A stretch of DNA of 64,000 nt, taken from positions 1 to 64,000 of the forward strand of contig NZ_SAIS01000001.1 in the NCBI RefSeq assembly GCF_004360155.1, given 5' to 3'. The notes below the pieces were generated by a model that saw nothing but the letters and a program-made list of their open reading frames with translations, had not been told where the DNA came from and made no database searches. This DNA is from Paraglaciecola marina. GTDB taxonomy: Bacteria; Pseudomonadota; Gammaproteobacteria; Enterobacterales; Alteromonadaceae. A program made the position numbers and the translations under genes. Of this stretch, positions 1 to 9,700 are shown piece by piece. Each line of letters starts with the position of its first letter. Position 1 is the first letter of the stretch.

Positions 1-33
1 GCTTAAAAACCGTCAACTTATTCTAGGACGGGA
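1..33 (+). repeat. 33-bp dispersed repeat, copy A
   Basis: By eye this 33-mer matches 16047-16079 at 29 of 33 positions; the shared core reads GTCAACTTATTCTAGGA. Both copies are intergenic and in the same orientation. I do not recognise the family. The second copy abuts a terminator, so it may be part of a short interspersed intergenic element. Confidence 0.6.
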
Positions 34-90
34 CATGATTAACAATCAGGGAATGTAACCTTTAAATTTGCAATATGTGAAGAGTCTTTC

Positions 91-810
91 TTGTTAACTA
101 TTATTATTCCAACCCTAAATGAATCTAAGTCTGGTTATCTGAAAAAGTTATTAGATGCTTATAAGCCAACGCCAGAGATAGAGATTGTGTGCGTTGACGG
201 AGGAAGCCTTGATAATACCCTTGAGCTAATAAAAGTGGCTGGGGTCCGTTTAATCGAAACGGGTTTAGCCTCCCGGGCTGCTCGGTTAAATGTAGGAATT
301 CAAGAAGCCACGTATGAGATGGTACTGCTAAATCATCCAAGAAGCCTAGTAGAAATAGCGGGTATCAAGGCATTAATCATGGCCAATAAGCACTTAAGTT
401 GGGGGGCGTTTACCCATAGGTTTGATAATTCACACCCGCTACTTAGGTTCACCTCTTGGTACTCAAATTATATGCGGGGAGATAAGCGAGGCATATATTA
501 TTTAGACCACTGTATTTTTGCTAACAAACAACTTTTACTTGAAGTTGGCTTATTACCCGATATTGATATTTTTGAAGACACAGCACTGTGTTTACGCCTG
601 AACAAGAAAGCCAAGGGCATACGTTTGCCTTATATTAGTGAAACCTCTGCAATTCGTTTTGAAACTGCTGGGATCTATTCGCAAGCCATAAAAAACCAAT
701 ATATTAAGTGGCTTTATTATTTTAACCGTTCAGATAAAAAAATGAACAGCATGTATGAAAAAGGCTTAGAGCTAAACACTGAATATGAGGCAAACAAAAA
801 ACAAAAGTAG
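91..810 (+). CDS. Family 2 glycosyltransferase (TIGR04283-like)
   Basis: A 239-residue cytosolic protein of GT-A type. It opens with the family 2 strand TIIIPTLNE, followed by the nucleotide-sugar motif VCVDGGSLDNT (about residues 33-43). A second segment, GLASRAARLNVG, corresponds to the region after the nucleotide site in the TIGR04283 group of rSAM/selenodomain-associated transferases. The acidic pair in DIDIFEDTALCLRL (about 155-168) is the probable catalytic-base region. There are no membrane helices, and the length suits the group. The start is TTG, with GAAGAG about seven bases upstream. No sugar-pathway neighbours are present, so the acceptor is unknown. Upstream sequence is only a short repeat. 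Confidence 0.75.
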   Translation: MLTIIIPTLNESKSGYLKKLLDAYKPTPEIEIVCVDGGSLDNTLELIKVAGVRLIETGLASRAARLNVGIQEATYEMVLLNHPRSLVEIAGIKALIMANKHLSWGAFTHRFDNSHPLLRFTSWYSNYMRGDKRGIYYLDHCIFANKQLLLEVGLLPDIDIFEDTALCLRLNKKAKGIRLPYISETSAIRFETAGIYSQAIKNQYIKWLYYFNRSDKKMNSMYEKGLELNTEYEANKKQK

Positions 811-936
811 GTTTGATTTTTAAGGCTACTGAATTGTGACAAATAACATTATTTAGCTTTATATTCTTGATAGCTCAAAAGGAATTTAAGCCTCTGTGGT
901 TAATTAGTGTGTCTAATAGAAAATAGTTTGTGCGGG

Positions 937-1278
<342 letters not shown>

Positions 1279-1493
1279 TTATTCTACTTCTCACTATTCT
1301 CAGATAATACAAAAGCTTGTGATAGTTCTTGGCTATCTCTATTGATCCTATAGAATTGATTTATATCATTTAATTTACAAATTGTTAACAAAACTTTTGA
1401 TAATTAAATGCATTACTAGATAGACCAAAGAGTGAATAACATGAAATAATTGTTCACTGTTCCTTAAATATCCCCAAAGAAAAGTAATCCACT

Positions 1494-1994
1494 ATGAGTA
1501 TGATAAAACGTCTGATCCTGCTAATAACTATCACCTTTGTTAGTGTTGGTATTGATCAAGGCACTAAACTGTTTGCCGCTGAAAATTTACCTAAATATGA
1601 AATGACGAGTTATCTTGCTGATACTTTGCGCATTGGTTACGTTGAGAATACGGGCGCTTTTTTAGGTTTAGGCAGTGATTTACCTGATAATGTCAGATTT
1701 TGGATATTTGTTTTTGCTGTCGGTGTGATTTTACTGGCTTTGTTAATTTATATCATCAGAACAAAAACTCAAACCGCTTATGCTTTGGGGTCTTTGTCAC
1801 TTATTTTCTCTGGTGGTATCAGTAATTTTTACGATAGAGCTATGAATAACGGTGCGGTGATTGATTTTTTAAATATAGGGGTAGGGTCATTAAGAACGGG
1901 GATATTTAACGTAGCTGATATGGCCATTATGTTAGGTGTTTTTTTATTATTGTTTGCTAAAGAAAAGCAGGATACACCTCCTAAAGGCGCATAA
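1494..1994 (+). CDS. Signal peptidase II family protein (prolipoprotein signal peptidase-like)
   Basis: A 166-residue inner-membrane aspartyl protease of the LspA family, with four predicted helices. The family removes signal peptides from lipid-modified prolipoproteins. Motifs are in order: DQGTK (21-25), ENTGAFLGLG (51-60), GGISNFYDR (107-115), then the catalytic aspartates D124 (in VIDFL) and D142 (in FNVADMAI). The gene is not in the usual ileS-lspA-fkpB-ispH context, so it may be a second copy; I cannot tell whether the genome has another. The downstream small gene starts two bases after the stop codon, suggesting a two-gene operon. Confidence 0.82.
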   Translation: MSMIKRLILLITITFVSVGIDQGTKLFAAENLPKYEMTSYLADTLRIGYVENTGAFLGLGSDLPDNVRFWIFVFAVGVILLALLIYIIRTKTQTAYALGSLSLIFSGGISNFYDRAMNNGAVIDFLNIGVGSLRTGIFNVADMAIMLGVFLLLFAKEKQDTPPKGA

Positions 1995-1996
1995 TT

Positions 1997-2173
1997 TTGT
2001 CTGTTAAAAAAAGCGTCAAAAAGGGTGTTTATCAATCGCCTTTGAGTAAGCTCTATTCTAGGCAACAACCTAAGGTGAAAGCCAAAAAGGGCATGGCTAG
2101 ACTATTGTTGATCTATGCTGAAAATGATCCTAAACGCATTGCTGCCTTGATTCAAAAATGGATGAGAGAGTGA
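1997..2173 (+). CDS. Small basic protein with a FliF C-terminal-tail-like end
   Basis: A 58-codon frame starts at TTG two bases after the lspA-like stop, with AAGG nine bases upstream. The N-terminal half is very basic and the C-terminal half is an amphipathic helix. The ending AENDPKRIAALIQKWMRE closely resembles the last residues of the flagellar M-ring protein FliF (known form: D/ENDPRVVALVIRQWM), the segment that binds FliG. The resemblance is seen by eye; the role is inference. No other flagellar gene is nearby. It could be a stand-alone FliG-binding peptide, or a chance similarity in a short frame. Confidence 0.45.
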   Translation: MSVKKSVKKGVYQSPLSKLYSRQQPKVKAKKGMARLLLIYAENDPKRIAALIQKWMRE

Positions 2174-2245
2174 AATGAGTATCTTAAGTGATGATATCAG
2201 GTCTTGAGAGTAAGCATTTAATGCAGTTAGAGATAGGTACAGAGA

Positions 2246-2635
2246 ATGAATGTAAACAGTGATTTTATTTTACATCCAAATAGCGAATTTGAGTGAAAAA
2301 ATGAGTTACAAACATTGTTTTTAAATGATGTTAAATTATCTGCTGAAGATCAAAACGTGCTCAAAGCGTGTACAACAGAAGATCATGAATCAGTTGGTTT
2401 AATAGGCTGTTTATTAAATGATGGTACGTATGTCAATAAAGCAAGGCTCATTATCGCTAGCAACAATCAATACAATGATGAGTTAGCATATAGGGCAACC
2501 GCGCTTTTATCTTGTACAGAAAGCGAACTTCAGGCACTTATTGAGGTTTTATCTGATATTTACATTATGAAGTTTGAACAGATAAGCGCATACGAAAATA
2601 GAGTCTATGGAATACTTTTTGACGTACTAAACTAA
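2246..2635 (+). pseudogene. Hypothetical protein gene interrupted by an in-frame TGA
   Basis: An ATG at 2246 (AGG about nine bases upstream) opens a frame encoding MNVNSDFILHPNSEFE. It meets TGA at 2294-2296 and continues in the same frame as a 113-codon open stretch to TAA at 2635. Read through, the product would be about 129 residues, acidic, with no signal peptide and no family I recognise. The longest uninterrupted frame needs a TTG start at 2315 with a poor ribosome site. I read this as a recently broken gene, or one restarting inside. A sequencing error at the TGA is also possible. Confidence 0.45.
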
Positions 2636-2756
2636 TACCCTAGCTCAAATAGGGCTGGAGTTTCACTAACTGTAGCACTGTTGTCACGATAGGCTTGACA
2701 CAATGCTACCTATAAAATCTGGTTAGGTTTAATATTCAATTGAGTAGAAGGTGAAA

Positions 2757-3080
2757 ATGAATCGCTACCTTATGGCTGTAATGGTTTTAATTATGTTTGG
2801 TTTGCAATCCGCTTGCAGTACGTCAGTATCACAAGACCCCAAGTCTACAAAAAACACAAATAGTCTTATTGTTATTGCTTGCAATGAGTTCGAATGGAAC
2901 GATGTTGCAAACCTAGTTGCTCCATACCAAAGTGACATCTTACAGGTGGCTTTGTTACATCAGGCGCAATCAAGTGGTTATCGTTTATCAGCCGCTGCAG
3001 AGCAAGCTTTGGCTGATGGCGAGCACATGCCGAGTTCAGTTAAAGTCTTGCTGCAGTCTATTGTCGATGCAAGGTGTTAA
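2757..3080 (+). CDS. Small putative lipoprotein
   Basis: I chose ATG 2757, not the GTG six bases earlier, because GAAGG lies seven bases upstream. The 107-residue product starts MNRYLMAVMVLIMFGLQSAC, a signal peptide ending in a lipobox LQSA-C, so it should be exported and lipidated. The mature part holds a conserved-looking segment with two further Cys (IACNEFEW and the C-terminal DARC), which could form a disulphide. I do not recognise the family. The 3' end overlaps the convergent hopJ-like gene by four bases. Confidence 0.6.
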   Translation: MNRYLMAVMVLIMFGLQSACSTSVSQDPKSTKNTNSLIVIACNEFEWNDVANLVAPYQSDILQVALLHQAQSSGYRLSAAAEQALADGEHMPSSVKVLLQSIVDARC

Positions 3081-3427
3081 TTTGACTCGATTTCTAATGC
3101 TGTGTCTTCAAAGTCAACTCCATCCCAACCAGTCTTCATGAAGTTTCTTATATTGCCATGATCACTACCTTCTGGGTGTTTAAGTACATCATCTCGGTAG
3201 TAGGTACCAAATAAATGTAGAGTTTGAGCTTCTGTTAATTGATTTAACTTTGCAAAGTAGAATATCTTACATGAGCCTTCGTTAGTGCCAGCTAAATTAG
3301 TTAAGTCACCGTTGGAAAATTGGCTAGGTGTATAATTGTAATGGTTATTTATCACATCCATCACTTGGGCAAACTCCACTTGGGTGGGCGCAGTTTTTAC
3401 TTGGTTTAATAAGTTTTCAAGAGTCAT
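3077..3427 (-). CDS. HopJ type III effector family protein
   Basis: A 116-residue protein of the HopJ family (Pfam name HopJ). The family is named after a Pseudomonas effector but is widespread in free-living gammaproteobacteria without type III secretion. Family hallmarks visible in order are MTLENLL, VINNHYNYTPSQFSNGD, GTNEGSCKIFYFA, LFGTYYRDDVL, HPEGSDHGNIRNFMK and GWDGV. I chose the second ATG (3427) because AGGA lies six bases upstream of it. It is probably cotranscribed after queC and a hypothetical gene. The function of the family in such bacteria is not known to me, and an effector role is unlikely here. Confidence 0.82.
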   Translation of the reverse strand: MTLENLLNQVKTAPTQVEFAQVMDVINNHYNYTPSQFSNGDLTNLAGTNEGSCKIFYFAKLNQLTEAQTLHLFGTYYRDDVLKHPEGSDHGNIRNFMKTGWDGVDFEDTALEIESN

Positions 3428-3435
3428 TAACATTC

Positions 3436-3744
3436 CTAAATGTGTGATTGGTTACATACCTTGATCGTTATGGTGCAATCAATATGTTTGAGTAGTTTAT
3501 TTACAAAATTGGGGACTTGAATTTGACAGTCTGGGGCAGCAGGATTCACTTTTACTAAAATATCGCATTGCTCTAATGTAATTTGCTGACGAACAAAGAA
3601 AATATTAAGGTCATCTAAATTATCTAATGATGCATTTACAGGCACTAAACCTATAACGTCATGGCTATCAGAAATTGGAGCATAGCTTGCCCCGTTTATC
3701 TCCCTTTTAAGGGTAATACCTTGAAACTTGTCTAGTTTGAGCAA
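3436..3744 (-). CDS. Hypothetical protein between queC and hopJ-like gene
   Basis: A 102-residue soluble protein with a TTG start and AGAGG about eleven bases upstream. It shows alternating strands and ends in a Cys-containing strand (DCTITIKVCNQSHI). There is no signal peptide or helix and I recognise no family. It lies eight bases upstream of the chosen start of the hopJ-like gene and 56 bases after queC, all on the minus strand, so one transcript is likely. It may be a partner of the HopJ-like protein; that is inference from adjacency only. Confidence 0.55.
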   Translation of the reverse strand: MLKLDKFQGITLKREINGASYAPISDSHDVIGLVPVNASLDNLDDLNIFFVRQQITLEQCDILVKVNPAAPDCQIQVPNFVNKLLKHIDCTITIKVCNQSHI

Positions 3745-3800
3745 ACGAAAAAAAACCTCTGTCTTGATATTAGTTCTCCTAATCTTAAGGCTTCAATTGA

Positions 3801-4460
3801 TTAACTTTCATATTCGAGTGGGTCGCTAACCTGATTCTCACTAAAGGCTTCTAGCCTTTCTTGGCAAGCGCCACACTTTCCACAGGCTTTTTCGCGGCCG
3901 TTATAACATGTCCATGTTTGGTTGTAGTCTAAGTTCATTTCTAACCCAGCCGTTAAAATTGCGGTTTTACTGACGTCTAGGTAAGGCGTGACAATTTCGA
4001 CAGCTTCATAGTTTGCAATGGCACATACGTCATTCATTTTATGTACAAATTCTGGGCGGCAATCAGGATAGATAGCATGATCACCTGAATGGGCACCATA
4101 GAATACTTTATTAGCATTAATCGATACCGCATAACCCACAGCCATAGATAACAAAATCATGTTACGGTTTGGCACCACTGTGGTTTTCATGCTGTCTTCT
4201 TCATAATGGCCTTCAGCTACATCAATATCAGATGTGAGCGAAGAGCCACCAATGAGTTGGTTTATAGCCGAAATATCAACAATTTTGTGGTGTACACCTA
4301 AATTTGAACAAGCTCTTGCGGCATACTCTAGTTCTTTTTTATGTCTTTGACCGTAGTCAAATGATAAGGCAAAAACGTCGAAACCTTGTTTAACTGCGAG
4401 GTTTAGGACAGTAAAAGAGTCCATTCCCCCGGAAAAAATAACCACTACCTTTTGTGACAT
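3801..4460 (-). CDS. queC: 7-cyano-7-deazaguanine synthase QueC
   Basis: Makes preQ0 from 7-carboxy-7-deazaguanine with ATP and ammonia, for queuosine in tRNA. The 219-residue cytosolic protein has the PP-loop SGGMDS (10-15), the family segment [24 protein letters not shown], and the C-terminal zinc ligands spread through [21 protein letters not shown]. Length is standard. It is divergent from queE across a 97-bp gap, so the two consecutive enzymes of the pathway share a control region. I see no preQ1 riboswitch in that gap. Confidence 0.95.
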   Translation of the reverse strand: MSQKVVVIFSGGMDSFTVLNLAVKQGFDVFALSFDYGQRHKKELEYAARACSNLGVHHKIVDISAINQLIGGSSLTSDIDVAEGHYEEDSMKTTVVPNRNMILLSMAVGYAVSINANKVFYGAHSGDHAIYPDCRPEFVHKMNDVCAIANYEAVEIVTPYLDVSKTAILTAGLEMNLDYNQTWTCYNGREKACGKCGACQERLEAFSENQVSDPLEYES

Positions 4461-4557
4461 GGGCTTTGCTTCTTTATAATCAGATAATAAGGTTTATTTT
4501 AAGTGATTTAACGGTGAATTCCCACAGCGGGAGGCAGCTAGATCCAAAGGAAAGTAA

Positions 4558-5232
4558 TTGAGTTTGTATAAAATTAATGAAGTGTTTGAGTCTTTACAAG
4601 GGGAGGGCAGTTATACAGGCCTTCCCTCAATTTTTGTACGCCTACAAGGGTGTCCTGTTGGGTGCCCTTGGTGTGATACTAAGCACACATGGGAAGTCGA
4701 CCCTGACTCAATAGCCACTAGCACTAGGGTCATGGCTGAAACCAGCGAGTCAAATAGTTGGTTTGAACAAACAGCGCAACAATTGATTGAGCTATTTGAG
4801 CGCTATGGTTATGTGGCTAAGCATGTGGTTATTACGGGCGGTGAGCCATGTATGTATGATTTAACCGAATTAACATCTTATTTAATTGGCCTTGGATACT
4901 CAGTTCAGATTGAAACAAGTGGCACCTATGAAATACATTGCCATAAAGGTACTTGGGTAACGGTTTCGCCTAAAGTGAATATGCCAGGTGGTAGGCCCGT
5001 ACTTAAAAGCGCCATGTTAAGAGCTAATGAAATTAAGCACCCAATTGCCATGCAAAAACATGTTGATGAGTTGGACCAAGTATTAAGCTTATTAGAGGAT
5101 GGGTCTACGCCACAAATTTACCTGCAACCGATTAGTCAGCAGAAAAGAGCCACAGAGCTTGCAATTAAAACCTGTATCGCCCGCAATTGGCGTTTGTCTT
5201 TACAAACCCATAAGTTTATTGGCATTGAGTAA
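4558..5232 (+). CDS. queE: 7-carboxy-7-deazaguanine synthase QueE (radical SAM)
   Basis: Converts 6-carboxytetrahydropterin to 7-carboxy-7-deazaguanine. The 224-residue protein holds the radical-SAM cluster as C32-x3-C36-x2-C39 in GCPVGCPWCDTKHTW, followed by VVITGGEPCMYD and VQIETSGT, both typical of QueE. The start is TTG 4558; AAAGG precedes it at a normal distance, and the residues after it (SLYKINEVFESLQGEG) align with the family N-terminus. The product feeds directly into QueC, encoded divergently. Confidence 0.95.
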   Translation: MSLYKINEVFESLQGEGSYTGLPSIFVRLQGCPVGCPWCDTKHTWEVDPDSIATSTRVMAETSESNSWFEQTAQQLIELFERYGYVAKHVVITGGEPCMYDLTELTSYLIGLGYSVQIETSGTYEIHCHKGTWVTVSPKVNMPGGRPVLKSAMLRANEIKHPIAMQKHVDELDQVLSLLEDGSTPQIYLQPISQQKRATELAIKTCIARNWRLSLQTHKFIGIE

Positions 5233-5325
5233 TTAAATATTGCAAAGTGTTAAGTTCGCCATGTGGCATTGGTTACCTATTTATTATGGTAAATATTAAT
5301 TGAAGTTTATCCTTGGACTTATTAT

Positions 5326-6204
5326 ATGAGTTTTTTATATAAAATCAGTACGTTACAAATATTTACGCTTATATTGGGGTTTAGTTGCAGTGATACCAAT
5401 GGTGCATCTTGGAAAATCACTTATCCAAGCCCAGATGTCGATTCAGATATTATGACGACTTACCCTGTAGAGTTGTTAACCCTAGCACTGGATCAAACTG
5501 GGGTGAATTATGAGTTAAATCCTTCTAGTAACCAGTTAACTAAGATAAAAGCATTAAACCGTCTCGAAGATAACCGTGAGGTTAATTTAGTGTGGGGTAT
5601 GACTAGTATTCAACGGGAAGAGAATTTACACCCCATACGCATTCCTCTATTCAAAGGATTAATTGGATGGCGGCTATTATTAATACGTGACGATATGTCT
5701 GAGCGTTTTAAATATATTCAAAGTCTAGAGCATTTGATTAAATTATCACCTGTCCAAGGAAGAGATTGGCCAGATACAAAAATACTAAGATCTAACGGAT
5801 TCGACGTAATAGTTAACCAAGGGCAGGGTAATCTTTTAAATATGTTAGCTACAGCGCAAGGAGATTTTTACCCCCGTTCATTAGCTGAAATTTGGCATGA
5901 ACTCGAATCCCTTGAAGGAACTAAAGGGTTATCTGTTCAACCAACATTGGGGATACGTTATCCTGCCGCTGTTTATTTTTTTGTGAACAAAAATAATAGC
6001 CCTCTAGCACATTTGATTGAAGTAGGTTTAGAGAAAGCCATTAAAAATGGTAATTTTGAAGAATTGTTTTTGAAAACCTTTCAGGGTTACATTGAAAGAG
6101 CAGATTTGAAAAATAGAAATTTTTATTACTTAGAGAATACTTTTTTACCTAAAGACACACCTTTGCAGCGTGAAGAGTTGTGGTTTCAACAGGAGCACAA
6201 ATGA
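5326..6204 (+). CDS. Orphan periplasmic substrate-binding-like protein
   Basis: A 292-residue protein with an N-terminal hydrophobic signal segment (about 8-20). Its body resembles the two-lobed type 2 periplasmic binding fold of solute-binding family 3 (ASWKITYPSP near the start, and a C-terminal PLAHLIEVGLEKAIKNGNFEELF typical of those proteins). The fold assignment is moderate and no ligand can be named. No permease or ATPase is nearby, so it may serve sensing or a non-transport role. Its stop overlaps the start of the next gene (ATGA), so the two are translationally coupled. Confidence 0.6.
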   Translation: MSFLYKISTLQIFTLILGFSCSDTNGASWKITYPSPDVDSDIMTTYPVELLTLALDQTGVNYELNPSSNQLTKIKALNRLEDNREVNLVWGMTSIQREENLHPIRIPLFKGLIGWRLLLIRDDMSERFKYIQSLEHLIKLSPVQGRDWPDTKILRSNGFDVIVNQGQGNLLNMLATAQGDFYPRSLAEIWHELESLEGTKGLSVQPTLGIRYPAAVYFFVNKNNSPLAHLIEVGLEKAIKNGNFEELFLKTFQGYIERADLKNRNFYYLENTFLPKDTPLQREELWFQQEHK

Positions 6205-6611
6205 ATATTTTACTAAAACAAATGGTAAAGTTAACGTCATGCTTAGTGGTGTGCTCTATAACCAGTAGTTGTTCGGTATTAGGTTTTGCCGCTGATATTG
6301 GGCTGGCTAATGTATTAGAGCCGGTTCGAGATGCGAATACCAATGCTACTTCAAATCAAAAGGTCGTGAACCGTTCTCGTAACCAGTTTCCACTTGTTTT
6401 CACCGTTGAGGGAATGAAACAAGACGCAAAAATTATTAGTGGTTTTTTGGGCAGCTATAAAGCCAGCGCTTCGGATACTCAAGAGAGTGAATCACAACCA
6501 CAAAAAGTCACTGGCTGTAACCATGTGATTGAAGGCAAACAGCAGTGTTACCCTAGTAGTTATTATCAAGATATGTATATTAAAACTAGTAGCGGCGAGA
6601 AAGAATTTTAG
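6201..6611 (+). CDS. Putative lipoprotein coupled to the binding-like protein
   Basis: The start at ATG 6201 is supported by AGGAG seven bases upstream and the ATGA overlap with the preceding stop. The product has 136 residues. The signal peptide (MNILLKQMVKLTSCLVVCSI) runs to a lipobox ending at Cys24 (TSSC). The mature part is Ser/Gln-rich and contains a C-x(n)-C pair (VTGCNHVIEGKQQCYPSS), which could be disulphide bonded. No known domain. Coupled expression with the upstream binding-like protein suggests they act together at the envelope. Confidence 0.6.
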   Translation: MNILLKQMVKLTSCLVVCSITSSCSVLGFAADIGLANVLEPVRDANTNATSNQKVVNRSRNQFPLVFTVEGMKQDAKIISGFLGSYKASASDTQESESQPQKVTGCNHVIEGKQQCYPSSYYQDMYIKTSSGEKEF

Positions 6612-6690
6612 CGGTACCGCGAACCTTTTCTAGGTTCAAGGCGAGATATTAAACACTCTATTAAATTAAGGTTGAGGTGGGATGAAAAGT

Positions 6691-6727
6691 TCCCAAGGGG
6701 CTGTTAGTGCCAACCCCTTGGGATTTT
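6691..6727. terminator. Stem-loop terminator between convergent genes
   Basis: Perfect 10-bp stem TCCCAAGGGG/CCCCTTGGGA with a 13-base loop. It is followed by TTTTATC on the plus strand and ACTTTTC on the minus strand. It lies between the lipoprotein gene and the end of the gatB-aspS fusion and could serve both. Confidence 0.75.
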
Positions 6728-6744
6728 ATCAAGGTAGCTTGATA

Positions 6745-9700
6745 CTATTTTTTCTTGATCACTGTAACGTTCATTTCTTCGACTTTTTTGTCGGATAAGA
6801 GTGATGGAGCGTTAAAGAGTAAGTCTTCGCTGGTGCCTGTTTTCGGGAACACCATAACTTCACGAATAGAGTTTTTCTTACCTAACAACATCATTAGACG
6901 GTCAATACCCCAGGCGATCCCGCCATGTGGTGGCGCGCCATAATGGAAGGCTTTATACAAAGTACCCACACTTTTCAGCATCTCGTCTTTGTTGTATCCC
7001 ATGTTTTTATAGGTCGCTTCTAATATCTCAGGTTTATGGGCACGGACTGAGCCCCCACCAATTTCGTAACCATTTAGCACCAAATCGTATTGCTGGGCGA
7101 TGATAGTGCCAATTTCGTCGTCTTTGCCGTTCATGTGTTTCTCTATGTCGGCAATAGCTGGCATCGAGAACGGGTTGTGGGTAAAGGTCCATCTGCCATC
7201 ATCTGTTTTCTCAAACATAGGGAAATCAACTACCCATGCCGGTCGCAGCTCTTTAGGGTCGATTAACTTGAGCATTTTGCCAAGCTCTTGGCGCACTACA
7301 TCCAAGGCCTTGTTTGCCACGGCATAACTGGCCGCCGAGAAAAACACCACGTCGCCAACTTGGGCGTCGCTAGCTGCAATTATTTTAGCTGCTATGTCTT
7401 CCCCTAAAAATTTAATGATTGGCGATTGCAGATCGTCTTCGTTGACAAATATATACGCAAGTCCACCCAGGCCATTTTGCTGGGCCAGAGCTGTAAGGTT
7501 TTCGATTTGTCCTTTGGATAAACGCTTACCGCCTTGTTCTTCGGCAGACACCTTAATGCATTTAACAATACCGCCTTGTTCAATTGGCTTACTGAACACT
7601 TGGAAGCTGGTATCTTTAACAATGTCAGTGATGTCTTGCATTTGCAGGCCAAAACGCAAATCAGGGCGGTCACATCCGTATTTATCCATGGCGTCTTTGT
7701 AAGTGATGACTGCAAAGTCATGTAACTTCCATTTTTTACCATAAATTTTTCTCACCACTGTATTAAACATCTTAGTGTTTAAGTCGATGATATCCTGCAT
7801 GCTGGCATAGGCCATTTCGATATCTAATTGGGTAAACTCTGGTTGACGGTCGCCCCTTGAATCTTCGTCTCTGAAACAGCGGGCTACTTGGAAGTACTTT
7901 TCGTAACCGCTGACCATGATCATTTGTTTAAACTGCTGGGGGGCTTGTGGCAGCGTATAAAATGCGCCCGCTTCTTTGCGACTTGGTACAATAAACTCTC
8001 TAGCACCTTCATCGGTTCCAGCACTTAAGATAGGCGTTTCCATTTCTAAGAAGCCTTCATCATCAAGCATATCTCTAATGAGTTTGATCACCTTATGGCG
8101 GTCGATAATGACTTTGCGGACTTCTTTGTTTCTGTGATCTAAATACTTGTGCTGAAAGCGAATGTTTTCGTTGGTTTTTGTGGCTCTGGCGATTTCAAAA
8201 GGCAAGCTTCTCGCTAGGTTTAAAATCTCTAGCTTGCTTGTTTCAAGCTCAATAGTACCGGTTCTTAAACCAGGGTTGTAATCGTCTTCTCGGCGCTGAA
8301 CTACGATACCAGTCGCTGCTATCACCGATTCAGCTTTTAAGGTAACTAGTTCATCAAAGTTAGGGAAGCTTTCACGACTCAAGCGTACTTGGAATATTTG
8401 GTAGCTAGAATCACGCAAATCGATGAACATTAAATCACCGTGATCTCGGACACTGGCGACCCAACCCGACAGGGTGACTTCTTGAGAAAGTGATTGCTCT
8501 GATAATTCAGATATTTTATGGGTACGATAGTGATTTTTAACAATAAGTGGCGTTTCAGGCAGCACTTCTTCTGCTTGTTTCACGCTTTGCTTGTCGCTGC
8601 CTTTTACTGTGTTTTGCACATTGTCGCTAGATGCCGAGGCATTACTGCTGCCAGAGGCATTCACAGCGTTTAAAATACCTTCTCGAATGACTTTACCCGA
8701 CGCGCCTTTACCAATAATGGCAATGACTTTACCCACTAGAATTCCGGCTTTACCTTGGTTACCGGCTTTTATGTCGCTGGCAATGGCGGCATTATTCTCG
8801 ATAACAGTATCAATCGCGTCAGCTATTTGCTGTTCTGAAATACTGTTTTCTTGGAAGTACTTTTTATAATCAAAACTTGCGTCTTTTAAATATTCGCTAA
8901 CGGCTTTTTGTACCAATACTGAGTTAACTTTACCGTCTTTAAATTGGCTGAAAATATCCGTAAGCACTGCCGTGTCATGGATGTTTTTGTAGTCGTCAGC
9001 CGGGATCACATTCACTAAGGTACGGGCGATAAATAACGGGTCTTTTAGGACATGGTTGATATCCATAAAGGTTTTGGCACGCACTGCTTCAGCCGTAAAA
9101 AACTTAGCATCTTGGGGCACTACACCCCCTTCGATCAAGATAGACTCAATGGCAAAAGGTAAGGTCTCTAAATCCACTTCAATTGCGCTGACTACCTGTG
9201 AAATATCCACAAAGGGTAAGTCTGGCTCAGAGATAAAACGGTAATCCGCTTCAAACTCTTTTTTACGCATGACTTTAGTTTGTTTTAGTTCTTCATCCCA
9301 TAGCACTGTGGTTTGGTCAGGGCGAAATACTTCGTGCTCAATATAATAGTTAAGCTGTTTTTCAACTTCTTCTTTTAACGATTCGACCATAAACTTAAAT
9401 GAGTTTAAGTTTTTGATTTCAGTTCGTGGGTTGAGGTCGTTGGTATGTCTTTTACGCAAAGACACAGACACATCTGACTTAAACTCACCTTTTTCAAGGT
9501 TAGCCTCAGAGATACCAATACCTTGCACTATACGCTGAATATATTGAGCGTAGGTAGACGCATCTTCGATGTTGCGCATACAAGGATCTGTCACGATTTC
9601 AATAAGCGGCACGCCTGCTTTATTGAAATCAACCAAAGATACATCTCGTTCATGCATAAGCTTAGCGGCATCTTCTTCAATATGTACTTGAGTTAAACTA

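Noticed and set aside
2294-2296. Selenocysteine codon at the in-frame TGA
   Set aside because: No stem-loop of SECIS type is evident after the codon and no selenoprotein motif surrounds it; a nonsense change is simpler.
3077-3427. Type III secretion effector
   Set aside because: The HopJ family name is historical; no secretion genes are nearby and the gene lies in a queC-linked operon of a free-living type.
4461-4557. preQ1 riboswitch between queC and queE
   Set aside because: The 97-bp gap shows no pseudoknot-like C-rich/A-rich pattern before either ribosome site.
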